From CAVVYA01 sp963752345 (GTDB lineage Bacteria; Pseudomonadota; Alphaproteobacteria; SMXQ01), in the NCBI GenBank assembly GCA_963752345.1, contig CAVVYA010000013.1, forward strand, positions 62,001-126,000: a stretch of 64,000 nt of DNA. Reading direction: 5' to 3'. The notes beneath the pieces are model-generated. The model was given only the letters and a program-made list of their open reading frames with translations, was not told the DNA's origin and searched no databases. The translations under genes were made by a program, and so were the position numbers. The first letter of the stretch is position 1. The number at the start of each line of letters is the position of its first letter. This document shows, in pieces, positions 11,649 to 25,200 of this stretch.

Positions 11649-12605
11649 ATGACGAGCGTAAATGCTCTGGATCCGGCGGTGGCCGAGGCGGTCAGGGAAT
11701 GGCAGGGTTGGCTGGCCGACGAGCGGCGTGCATCGCCCCATACGCTCTCTGCCTATGTCTCCGATCTGGCGGCATTCTTCGATTTCCTGACCGATCATCT
11801 GGGCGGCGCGCCGAGTCTCGTCGATCTGGCGGGCCTGCGTCTGGCTGACTTCCGCAGTTGGCTCGCCCATCGCCAACGCGACGGCATGGCGGCGGCCTCG
11901 ACGGCGCGCGCGCTGTCCACGGTGCGCGGCTTCTTCCGCCGGCTCGAGCGGCGCGATCTGGCGCACAACCCGGCTCTGCGCGTGCTGCGCACGCCGAAGC
12001 TGCCCCATTCGGTGCCCAAGCCGCTCAGCGAAGCCGGCGCCAAGGACGCCCTGGCAATGGCGGGGTCGGACGCCAAGCAACCCTGGATCGCCAAGCGCGA
12101 TGCCGCCGTCCTGATGCTGCTTTACGGCGGCGGATTGCGCATCGGCGAGGCGCTCGCCCTCAATCAGCGCGACGCCCCGCCGTCGGGCGGCGGCAAGACG
12201 ATCGTCATGACCATTCTCGGCAAGGGGCGCAAGGAGCGTGTCGTCCCGGTGCTGCCGGTTGTCGCCGAAGCCATCGCCGACTACCGTGCCGCCTGTCCCT
12301 TCGTGCTGCAGCCGGACGCCCCGCTGTTCGTCGGCGCGCGCGGCAAGCGGCTGGCGGCCGGCGTGGTGCAGAAAGAGATGCGCCAGATCCGCATCGCGCT
12401 CGGCCTGCCCGACACCGCGACTCCCCACGCCTTGCGCCACAGCTTCGCCACCCATCTGCTCGGCAATGGCGGCGATCTGCGCACGATCCAGGAATTGCTC
12501 GGCCATGCGTCGCTCTCGACGACGCAGCGCTATACCGCGGTCGACAGCGCCAAGCTGCTCGACGTCTATCGCGCGGCCCACCCGCGCGCCGGCAAGCGGG
12601 CCTAA
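11649..12605 (+). CDS. xerC: Tyrosine recombinase XerC
   Basis: This 318-residue site-specific recombinase works with XerD at dif to resolve chromosome dimers before division. The N-terminal SAM-like domain covers about residues 10-100. All catalytic positions are visible: R164 in GGLRIGEAL, K192 in GKGRKER, H260 and R263 in HALRHSFATHLL, H286 in LLGHASLSTTQ, and the nucleophile Y295. The ATG at 11649 was chosen from the start of similarity (AVREWQGWLADERRASPHTLSAY, partial). The frame is intact. The association with DUF484 upstream and the length favour XerC over XerD. Confidence 0.93.
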   Translation: MTSVNALDPAVAEAVREWQGWLADERRASPHTLSAYVSDLAAFFDFLTDHLGGAPSLVDLAGLRLADFRSWLAHRQRDGMAAASTARALSTVRGFFRRLERRDLAHNPALRVLRTPKLPHSVPKPLSEAGAKDALAMAGSDAKQPWIAKRDAAVLMLLYGGGLRIGEALALNQRDAPPSGGGKTIVMTILGKGRKERVVPVLPVVAEAIADYRAACPFVLQPDAPLFVGARGKRLAAGVVQKEMRQIRIALGLPDTATPHALRHSFATHLLGNGGDLRTIQELLGHASLSTTQRYTAVDSAKLLDVYRAAHPRAGKRA

Positions 12606-12607
12606 AG

Positions 12608-12696
12608 CGTTTCCGCCGAGGTGGAAAACCGGTTCGGCGTTGAACAACGCGATTAAATCGAGACCGGAGAGCACGGTCCGCTTCCATCGAAGCGGA
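12608..12696. repeat. Second mosaic intergenic element with terminal hairpin
   Basis: Immediately after xerC the element begins GCGTTTCCGCC and its first unit closes with AACGC, the complement of GCGTT. It ends with TCCGCTTC-CATC-GAAGCGGA (12677-12696), a perfect 8-bp hairpin. It shares the layout of the element at 11581, and its hairpin probably also limits read-through between the convergent xerC and the downstream minus-strand gene. Confidence 0.5.
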
Positions 12697-12703
12697 TCAT
12701 GCT

Positions 12704-12988
12704 TCAGGCCCGGCGGAATTTCTTCTTAACGCGGCCCGGCAGCCCGTTCAGCCATTTCTCGGCAGCATCGAGTTTGGCGCCCCATTGCGGATAGCGCTTC
12801 ACGAACTTCCGCCGCAAAACCCGTGCGCGCGCCGATCCTTTCGAGAACAGAATCAGCGAAACGAACAGGAACAGCACGCCCTGCAGGATCGGCAGGAACA
12901 GGCCGAGGATTCCGAGGATGAGGAAGAAGAATCCGCCGGCCAGATAAAGCTTGCGCTTGAGCGCGAGCGGCATCTTGCGGCGCGCCAT
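12704..12988 (-). CDS. Small two-segment membrane protein (PGPGW/DUF454-like)
   Basis: This 94-residue protein has a basic start (MARRKMPLALKRK), two adjacent hydrophobic segments at roughly residues 15-30 and 34-48 separated by LPILQG, and a long basic C-terminal tail ending VKKKFRRA. The pattern resembles small inner-membrane proteins of the PGPGW or YbaN kind, but the PGPG motif itself is not present. Function is unknown. It lies convergent to xerC and downstream of lpdA on the same strand. Confidence 0.6.
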   Translation of the reverse strand: MARRKMPLALKRKLYLAGGFFFLILGILGLFLPILQGVLFLFVSLILFSKGSARARVLRRKFVKRYPQWGAKLDAAEKWLNGLPGRVKKKFRRA

Positions 12989-13014
12989 CGGTCAGCGACC
13001 TGCGGCGACGGCGG

Positions 13015-13240
13015 GAGGCAATTCACGCCCCGCCTGACCTTCCCCACAAGAGGGGAGGAACTTGGGATGGAATCTCCGTTCGCAACCTGCCCCGCAGGAC
13101 GAACTTGCCGAAGTGTTGGGCTGGGAGATCGCACCCCCCACCCTAACCCTCCGCCCGCAGGTGGAGAGTGAACATGCGTCGTGGCGAGAGATTCCCTCCC
13201 CCTCGACCGGGGCGGGTGAGTGTGGAGCGCGTCAACATCG
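13015..13240. repeat. Cluster of GC-rich palindromic repeat units downstream of lpdA
   Basis: Several short units with C-run/G-run symmetry follow each other: TTCCCC-ACAAGA-GGGGAGGAA, CACCCTAACCCTCCGCC and its partner GGTGGAGAGTG, and CTCCCCCTCGACCGGGGCGGG. Such units are common between genes in Rhodospirillales. They fill the gap between the lpdA stop at 13247 and the small membrane protein gene. No gene is visible here. Confidence 0.45.
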
Positions 13241-13246
13241 CGTCGC

Positions 13247-14696
13247 TCACATGTGGATCGCGCGGCCGGCGACGGCGAGCGCCGCCTCCTTGACCACTTC
13301 CGACAAGGGTCGGGTGGCCGTGGCAGGTGCGCGCGATATCCTCGGACGAGGCGCCGAATTCGATGGCGATGGCGATCTCGGCGATGAGATGGCTGGTGTC
13401 CGGTCCGACCATGTGGCAGCCGAGCACCCGGTCGGTCTTGGCATCGGCGAGAATCTTCACGAAGCCTTCGGTCGCGTTCATGGCGCGCGCGCGGCCGTTC
13501 GCCGTGAAGGGAAACTTGCCGGCCTTGTATGAAATGCCCGCGGCCTTGAGCTCTTCCTCGGTCTTGCCGATCGCGGCGACCTCGGGCCAGGTGTAGACGA
13601 TGTTGGGAATCGCGTCGTAGTTCACGTGGCCGGCCTGGCCGGCGATGATCTCGGCCAGCGCCATGCCCTCGTCTTCCGCCTTGTGGGCGAGCATCGGACC
13701 TTCGATGCAGTCGCCGATGGCGTAGATGCCGGGACGTTGGTCTGGAAGTGCTTGTCGACGACGACGCGGCCGCGGTTGTCGAGCTTGACGCCGGCGCTCT
13801 CGAGCCCGAGCCCTTCGGTGTACGGCTTGCGTCCGACGGCGACGAGCACCACGTCGGCCTCCAGGGTCTCGCTCTTCGCCGCGCCATTGCCCGACGGCTG
13901 CGCCGGCTCGAGCGTCAGCGTCACGCCGGCCTTGCCGGGCTGCGCCGCGGTCACCTTGGTCGAGAGCTTGAAGGTGATGCCCTGCTTGCCGAGGATGCGC
14001 TGCATCTGCTTCGACACCTCGCCGTCCATCGGCGGCAGGATGCGGTCGAGGAATTCGACCACGGTGACCTGGGACCCGAGCCGCTGCCAGACCGAGCCGA
14101 GCTCGAGCCCGATGACGCCGCCGCCGATCACCACCATGCGCTTGGGCACGGCGGGCAGCGACAAGGCGCCGGTCGAGGACACGATGATCTTCTCGTCGAT
14201 CGTGATGCCCGGCAGCGAAATCACGTCCGAGCCGGTGGCGATGATGATGTGCTTGGCCTTGTAGGTCTGCTCGCCGCCGCCATTGGGTTTGACCTTCACG
14301 ACCGCCGGCGCCGGCGAGCGAGCCCGCGCCCTTGAGCCAGTCGATCTTGTTCTTCTTGAACAGGAAGCTCACGCCGTCGACGTTCGACTTCACCGTCTTG
14401 TCCTTGTGCGACAGCATGCCCGGCAGATCGAGCTCGACTTTGCCGGTCTTGACGCCGAACGCGGCCAACCCGTGCTGGGCCTCCTCGAATTTCTCCGAGG
14501 ATTGCAGCAGCGCTTTCGACGGAATGCAGCCGACGTTGAGGCAGGTGCCGCCGAGCGTGTCGCGCTTTTCGACGCAGGCGGTCTTGAGGCCGAGCTGGGC
14601 GGCGCGGATTGCGGCGACATAGCCGCCCGGCCCCGCGCCGATGACGATCACATCGTAGGAGGTTTCGCTGCTGCTATCGGCCATGGCGCTGTCCAT
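13247..14696 (-). CDS. lpdA: Dihydrolipoyl dehydrogenase, E3 (three frameshifts)
   Basis: This flavoprotein reoxidises dihydrolipoamide in the 2-oxoglutarate dehydrogenase complex, passing electrons to NAD. The N-terminus has the FAD motif VIVIGAGPGGYVAAI and the redox disulfide in GGTCLNVGCIPSKALL. The NAD motif VVIGGGVIGLELG and the C-terminal dimerisation region follow. The frame breaks at about 14303 (extra G in GGCGGTCG), 13735 (one G missing before GCATCTACGCC) and 13310 (extra T in ACCCTTGTCGG). Repair gives a protein of about 480 residues ending AVAGRAIHM. The start is the ATG at 14696 or 14684. It is the last gene of the odhA-odhB-lpdA series. Confidence 0.92.
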
Positions 14697-14792
14697 CAAG
14701 GGGAAATGTGCGCCCCGTGGGTCACGGGACACGGAAGAATTCGCAAAACCGATCCGGCGTCGGACGCACCCGTCAGACGACGCACAGGATGA

Positions 14793-16115
<1,323 letters not shown>

Positions 16116-16181
16116 GTTACAGCCTCTTTGCCTGAAATGCCGAGCGGTCGCCGGCACGGACCGGCGGCGCGTCAGCGGAGA

Positions 16182-19104
<2,923 letters not shown>

Positions 19105-19171
19105 TGTCCGTGCACCTTGGCTCGCGCCACTCGTCCTTGCCGATCACGCCGCTATAGCCCGCGGCGAGAGG

Positions 19172-20052
19172 TCAACCTTTGCCGGTCAGGACCTTCAACA
19201 TCGTGCTGCCGAGACTTGCCGGCAAGTCGGCGACCGTGATGCCGGCCGAGCGCATGGCCGAGATCTTGTCTGCTGCCGTGCCCTTGCCGCCGGAAATGAT
19301 CGCGCCCGCATGGCCCATGCGCCGGCCCGGCGGGGCGGTCACCCCGGCAATAAAGCCCACAACCGGTTTCTTTTTCTTTACCGATTTCAGGAATTGCGCG
19401 GCTTCTTCTTCCGCCGAGCCGCCGATTTCGCCGATCATGATGATGCCTTCGGTCTCCGGATCGTCCAGAAAAAGCTCAAGACAATCAATGAAGTTCGTGC
19501 CGTTGACCGGGTCGCCGCCGATGCCGATGCAGGTCGATTGACCGAGCCCCGCCGCCGTGGTCTGCGCCACCGCCTCATAGGTAAGCGTTCCGGACCGCGA
19601 AACAATGCCGATTTTGCCGCGGCTGTGGATGTGGCCGGGCATGATGCCGATCTTGCATTCGTCGGGCGTGATGACGCCCGGGCAATTGGGGCCGATCAGG
19701 CGGGTCTTGGAGCCGGCCAGCGCGCGCTTCACGCGCACCATGTCGAGCACCGGAATGCCTTCGGTGATGCAGACGACGAGCGGAATCTCGGCGTCGATCG
19801 CCTCGAGGATGGCGTCCGCCGCGAACGGCGGCGGCACGTAGATGACGGAGGCGTCGGCGCCGGTCGCGGCGACCGCCTCGGCCACCGTGTTGAACACCGG
19901 CAGGTCGAGATGCGTGGTGCCGCCCTTGCCCGGCGTCACGCCGCCGACCATGCGGGTGCCGTAGGCGATCGCCTGCTGGGAATGGAAGGTGCCTTGCGCG
20001 CCGGTGAAGCCCTGGCAGATGACTTTGGTCTGGGCATTGACGAGCACGGACA

Positions 20053-20053
<1 letters not shown>
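19172..20053 (-). CDS. sucD: Succinyl-CoA ligase alpha subunit
   Basis: This 293-residue subunit binds CoA and carries the phosphohistidine of succinyl-CoA synthetase. The motif GRRMGHAGAII contains that histidine. The CoA-binding region VICQGFTGAQGTFHSQQAI is at the N-terminus. The ATG at 20053 overlaps the sucC stop as TGATG, so translation is coupled. The frame is intact. An open frame extends upstream through part of sucC, but that is an artefact of the sucC frameshifts and not a fusion. Confidence 0.96.
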
Positions 20054-21226
<1,173 letters not shown>

Positions 21227-21341
21227 ACGCGTCCGATGGTTAGCGGATTGCTGCCGGCCGGGAGCCGGCCATCAGCGCCTCAGAAACACACATGACCAGC
21301 GCCGGGACTTCTATCCCCGGCAGCCGGCTGAGGCACTCGGC

Positions 21342-21388
21342 AATTTAGCACCGATGAAGCCCCGATCAACCGTTAACGGTTTAGGGCT
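21342..21388 (-). promoter_or_regulatory. Promoter and overlapping palindrome upstream of sucC
   Basis: On the minus strand TTGATC (21369-21364) and TAAATT (21347-21342) are separated by 16 bases, about 115 bases upstream of the sucC ATG. The -35 abuts a perfect 14-base palindrome AACCGTTAACGGTT (21368-21381), which is itself flanked by AGCCC and GGGCT. This arrangement suits a regulator that acts on the sucCD-odhAB-lpdA series. Confidence 0.45.
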
Positions 21389-21441
21389 AATGAGGAAATA
21401 CACAGACGAAGACAACGGCGAGCGGGACTGAACTGTATCGT

Positions 21442-21478
21442 GCCCGGTCCGCCGGCCTGATCGGCGGGCGGACCGGGC
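21442..21478. other. Strong 12-bp hairpin between the mini-protein gene and sucC
   Basis: GCCCGGTCCGCC (21442-21453) and GGCGGACCGGGC (21467-21478) form a perfect 12-bp stem with a 13-base loop. No T-run follows on either strand, so it is not a classical terminator. It may attenuate read-through or stabilise transcript ends. The 21227-21541 gap holds this, the promoter above and the next hairpin, but no protein gene. Confidence 0.6.
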
Positions 21479-21488
21479 CACGAAGGCC

Positions 21489-21534
21489 GGTCCGGGTTGC
21501 GAGCTGGGGTAAGAACCCCGCCGCATCCCGGACC
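21489..21534 (-). terminator. Hairpin just after the lysine-rich mini-protein gene
   Basis: GGTCCGGG (21489-21496) pairs with CCCGGACC (21527-21534), and an inner GGGG/CCCC pair forms a second stem. On the minus strand it begins 7 bases after the stop of the mini-protein. It lacks a T-run, so termination here is inferred only from position. Confidence 0.4.
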
Positions 21535-21541
21535 TAGATCG

Positions 21542-21631
21542 TTACTTCTTCTTCTTGGCGGTGGTCTTCTTCTTGGTCGCGGTCTTCTTCTTGGCAGTCG
21601 TAGCCTTCTTCTTCGCAGGTTTCTTAACCAT
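21542..21631 (-). CDS. 29-residue lysine-rich histone H1-like mini-protein
   Basis: A short frame from the ATG at 21631 encodes 29 residues made only of Met, Val, Lys, Pro, Ala and Thr. The sequence begins MVKKPAKKKATT and continues with further AKKKT-type repeats to a KKKK end. Sixteen of the 29 residues are lysine. A clear ribosome-binding site (AGGTGAG) sits about 7 bases upstream. It lies 57 bases after the mdh stop on the same strand and is followed by hairpins. The composition resembles the C-terminal tails of eukaryotic H1 and bacterial Hc1/AlgP-type proteins, which bind DNA or RNA by charge. A nucleic-acid-binding role is an inference. It could also be a small ribosome- or RNA-associated peptide. 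Confidence 0.65.
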   Translation of the reverse strand: MVKKPAKKKATTAKKKTATKKKTTAKKKK

Positions 21632-21688
21632 TTCTGCTCTCACCTAAGTTGGTTGAAACTCCGCTGCATTTTTACGCGTCTTCCGATT

Positions 21689-22663
21689 CTACCCTGGTTG
21701 GGCCGTCTTTTTTTGCAAGGACTTGGCCACCGTGATGAGCCCTTCCACGGCTGCAACGGATTTATCGAACATGGCCCTCTCGTCCTTGTTCAAAGGAATC
21801 TCGATGATGCGCTCAACCCCGCCAGCGCCGATCACGACGGGCACGCCCACATAGAGCTCCTTGATTCCGTACTCTCCGTTCAGATGGGCGGCGCACGGGA
21901 GCACCCGCTTCTTGTCCTTCAGATAGGACTCCGCCATCTGGATCGCTGCCGCGGCCGGCGCGTAGAACGCCGACCCGGTCTTCAACAGCGCGACGATCTC
22001 CGCCCCGCCGTCGCGGGTGCGCTGCACAATCTCCTCGAGCCGCTTCTCGGTGGTCCAGCCCATCTTGACCAGCTCGGGCAGCGGAATGCCGCCGACGCGT
22101 CGAGTAGCGGACCAGCGGCACCATGGTGTCGCCATGGCCGCCCAGCACGTAGGCCGTGGACGTCCTCGACCGAGACCTTGAACTCCTCGGCCAGGAAGTA
22201 GCGGAAGCGGGCGGCGTCGAGCACGCCCGCCATGCCGACCACCCGGTTGTGCGGCAGGCCGGAGGCCTCGCGCATCACCCACACCATGACGTCGAGCGGG
22301 TTGGTGATGACGATGACGAAGGCGTTCGGGCAATGCTGCTTGATCGCCTCGCCGACCGTGGTGATGACCTTGGTGTTGATGCCGATCAGATCGTCGCGGC
22401 TCATGCCCGGCTTGCGGGCGACGCCGGCGGTGACGATCACGACGTCGGCGCCCTTGATGTCGGCATAGTCGTTGGCGCCGCGGATGCGCGCATCGAAGCC
22501 TTCGATCGGCGGAGGACTGCGCCAGATCCAGCGCCTTGCCCTGCGGGAGGCCCTCGACGATATCGAACAGCACGATGTCGCCCAACTCTTTCAGGCCGGC
22601 GAGGTGGGCGAGCGTGCCGCCGATATTGCCGCCGCCGATGAGGGCGATCTTCTTGCGAGCCAT
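21689..22663 (-). CDS. mdh: Malate dehydrogenase (at least three frameshifts)
   Basis: The NAD-dependent enzyme oxidises malate to oxaloacetate. From the ATG at 22663, which has AGGAG upstream, MARKKIALIGGGNIGGTLAHLAG gives the Rossmann motif. The frame shifts near 22510 after ALDLAQSS, near 22155 after VEDVHG, and near 22100 after VRYSTR. The segments cover ITNPLDVMVWVMREASGLP, the catalytic histidine in GGHGDTMVP, and the C-terminus to KKTAQPG. The repaired length of about 320 residues fits the LDH-like MDH of alphaproteobacteria. It leads the TCA block on this strand. Confidence 0.92.
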   Translation of the reverse strand: MARKKIALIGGGNIGGTLAHLAGLKELGDIVLFDIVEGLPQGKALDLAQSSADRRLRCAHPRRQRLCRHQGRRRRDRHRRRRPQAGHEPRRSDRHQHQGHHHGRRGDQAALPERLRHRHHQPARRHGVGDARGLRPAAQPGGRHGGRARRRPLPLLPGRGVQGLGRGRPRPTCWAAMATPWCRWSATRRVGGIPLPELVKMGWTTEKRLEEIVQRTRDGGAEIVALLKTGSAFYAPAAAAIQMAESYLKDKKRVLPCAAHLNGEYGIKELYVGVPVVIGAGGVERIIEIPLNKDERAMFDKSVAAVEGLITVAKSLQKKTAQPG

Positions 22664-22771
22664 CAACACTCCTTCAACGCAGATACGTTCGAGCACACGG
22701 TCAACAGGCCGGCGAGAACTTCGCGCGCGAACAGGCCGAGACCGCCGGCTGAACAAATCTCAGCGCGCATA

Positions 22772-22800
22772 ATTATCCAAAAATGCAAGGTAGAAAATAA
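22772..22800 (-). promoter_or_regulatory. AT-rich promoter candidate for mdh
   Basis: A 45-base AT-rich island (about 22768-22812) stands out upstream of mdh. On the minus strand it offers GATAAT at 22777-22772 with a weak TTATTT 17 bases further upstream. It would place the transcript start about 100 bases before the mdh ATG. If nadC ends at 22915, this region is truly intergenic. Confidence 0.35.
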
Positions 22801-22914
22801 AAAAGTTGTGTTTCGGGTCGGAAATCGTATCGCGCGTGACATCGCTGCCGATTCGGCGATCGGGCGAAGCGACGAGTCGAACTCGCCGCTTCGCGCGTCC
22901 GGCAAATCGCGAAA

Positions 22915-23758
22915 TCAGAACTCCCCAATCGAGTCCGATATCGACCGCGGGCGCCGATTGAGTCATGCGCCCGACCGAAACGTAATCGACGCCGGTCGAC
23001 GCCTTGGCGCGGATCGTTTCCAGATCGATTCCGCCGGAGGCTTCGAGCACCGCGCGTCCCGCAACGACTTTCACCGCCTCGCTTCAGCTCGGGCACGTCC
23101 ATGTTGTCGAGCAGGATCATGTCGGCGCCGGCCTCGACCGCCTCGCGCACCTGCTCGAGCGTGTCGCACTCGATCTCGATCACGGTGAGCGCCGGCACCT
23201 TGCGCTTGATGGTCTTGATGGTCTCGGTGATGCTGCCGAAGGCCGCGATATGGTTGTCCTTGATCAGGACGCCGTCATCGAGCCGGATGCGGTGATTGCG
23301 GGCGCCGCCGATATAACTGGCGTATTTGGCCAGGTTGCGCAGGGTCGGGATGGTCTTGCGGGTGTCGATCAGCGTGGCGCCGGTGCCCTCCACCAGATCG
23401 GCGTAGCGCGCGTCAGCGTGGCGATGCCGGAGAGATGCTGGACGATATTGAGCGCGGTGCGCTCGGCCGACAGGATGGCCCGGGCGTTGCCCTCGATGCG
23501 CGCCAGCGATCGCCTTGGGGCCGACCTTGTCGCCGTCCTTGGCTTCGAGCGTTCACCTGGATGTCGGGATCGACACGGTGGAACACCGCGGCGGCGATAT
23601 CCAGGCCGCAGACCACCACCTCCTGGCGCGACATGCATGGCCACCTTCAGCGTGGTCCTCTCGGCGACGGTGACGTTGGTGGTGAGATCGCCGCGGCCGA
23701 TATCCTCGGCCAAGGCGCGGTCGATGAACTCCTCGATTTCCTGGCGGGACAACTGCAT
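22915..23758 (-). CDS. nadC: Nicotinate-nucleotide pyrophosphorylase, carboxylating (about five or six frameshifts)
   Basis: The enzyme converts quinolinate and PRPP to nicotinate mononucleotide in NAD synthesis. Conserved pieces in order are EEFIDRALAEDIGRGDLTTN, VVCGLDIAAAVFHRVD, RAILSAERTALNIVQHLSGIATLTR, TGATLIDTRKTIPTLRNLAKYA, HRIRLDDGVLIKDNHI and ASGGIDLETIRAKASTGVDYVS, with breaks between several of them. In the last frame the protein would run 50 unconserved residues past its normal end, to 22760. Removing one G from the run near 22925 gives the ending GLDWEF and a stop at 22915, which I prefer. It follows nadA. Confidence 0.88.
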
Positions 23759-23822
23759 CGTCGGTCTTTCTTCTGCTTGGTTTTGCGGTTCGATGGAGCG
23801 CCGTGACGGAGGGGAGGCGGCG

Positions 23823-24891
23823 TCAGCTGCATGAGCTGGGCGGCCGCCGGGCGGGAAGCCGGCGGCGCCGGCCGGGGCCGGCGGGGACATGGCGAGCATG
23901 CGCTCGAGCGGCTTGAGCGCGGCGCGGCGCAGCGCCTCGGGCACGCTCGATCGCGCGGCGCCATGTTGACCATGGCAGAGGTAGAGCTTCTCCAGGGTGT
24001 TGAGCGCCATGAACGGGCAGTCGTTGCACGCGCACTTGCCGTCGGCGCCGGGCGCGCCGATGAAGCGCTTGTGCGGCGCCTGCTTCTCCATCTGGTGGAG
24101 GATGCCGGGCTCGGTCGCGACGATGAATTCGTCGGCCGGCGAGGTCGAGCACGTAATCGAGCAGCGAGCGGGTCGAGCCGATGTGGTCGGCATGGCGCAG
24201 GATGGCCTCCGGGCACTCGGGATGGGCGATGACCAGCGGCGCCGGGATGGCGCGCCTTGAGCCGCACCAGCTTGCGCTCGGAGAACGTCTCGTGGACGAT
24301 GCAGGTGCCCGGCCACAGCATCATCTCGCGGCCGGTCTTCTTGCGCGAGGTAGCCGCCGAGGTTCTGGTCGGGCGCGAACAGGATCGGCTTGTCCGGCGG
24401 GGATCTGGCGGACGATCGCCTCGGCGTTGCGACGAGGTGACGATGATGTCGCGACAGCGCCTTCACCTCGGCCGAGCAGTTGATGTAGCTGACGGCACGT
24501 GATCGGGATGCGCGCCTCGCGGAACGCCTTGAACGGTCCGGGCGGGCAGCGATCCGCGAGCGAGCAGCCGGCCGTCGAGGTCGGGCAGCAGGACGGTCTT
24601 GGCCGGGGGTCAGGATCTTCGCGGTCTCGGCCATGAAGTGGACGCCGCAGAACACGATGACGTCGGCGTCGGTCGGCGGCGGCCTTGCGCGAGCTGGAGC
24701 GAGTCGCCGACGAAGTCGGCGACGTCCTGGATCTCGCCGTCCTGGTAGTAGTGCGCCAGGATGACCGCGTTCTTCTCGCGGCGCAGGCGGTCGATCTCGG
24801 CCTCGAGGTCGAGCGCGGGATCGATATCGCCGGTCGTCCGGTGCGGCTTGGCACCCCGGAGCGCGGCCGGAAGCAGCAGACTGTCAGTCAT
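23823..24891 (-). CDS. nadA: Quinolinate synthase (several frameshifts)
   Basis: NadA condenses iminoaspartate with dihydroxyacetone phosphate to give quinolinate, using a [4Fe-4S] cluster. From the ATG at 24891 the conserved NAVILAHYYQDGEIQDVADFVGDSL block is visible in part, followed in other frames by FCGVHFMAETAKIL, IAHPECPEAI-type sequence after removing an extra C near 24255, and the cysteine motif CACNDCPFMALNTLEKLYLC near the C-terminus. I count at least eight indels. The 3' boundary is uncertain because frames are mixed there; 23823 is the best stop. It is followed by nadC on the same strand. Confidence 0.85.
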
Positions 24892-25200
24892 CGAATGTAC
24901 AGCCCCGCAACGCGCCCGTCCCGACGTGACGAGCTCATACCCCAAAGATGGCCTCGAACGGCGGATCGACGCCCTTCTCCCCGCCACCCGGCCGCAAAAC
25001 GGGTCGGGCTAAGACATGGGGAGCCATTCTGCTACTGCAAGCCAGGGCCGCTTGGCAAGTGCGGAAGACCGCCGCCAGGGGCGCGGCCGGCGCATATGTC
25101 GGCCCCGGCGCGCCGCCGAAGGCCCGCGCGAGCGGCGGCCCGGCCCCCGGTCGGCCGGCGGGGCCGGCCGGCGGCCCGCCAGGGAGCGGCGCCGGCCGCC
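24892..25200. other. Gene-free interval between zapE and nadA
   Basis: No protein or RNA gene is visible. The right half (about 25080-25200) is extremely GC-rich with overlapping GGCCGGC-type palindromes, which could fold downstream of the zapE stop. The left half should contain the nadA promoter. A GGGTATGAG stretch about 40-50 bases before the nadA ATG is the only -10-like sequence and is weak. Confidence 0.5.
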
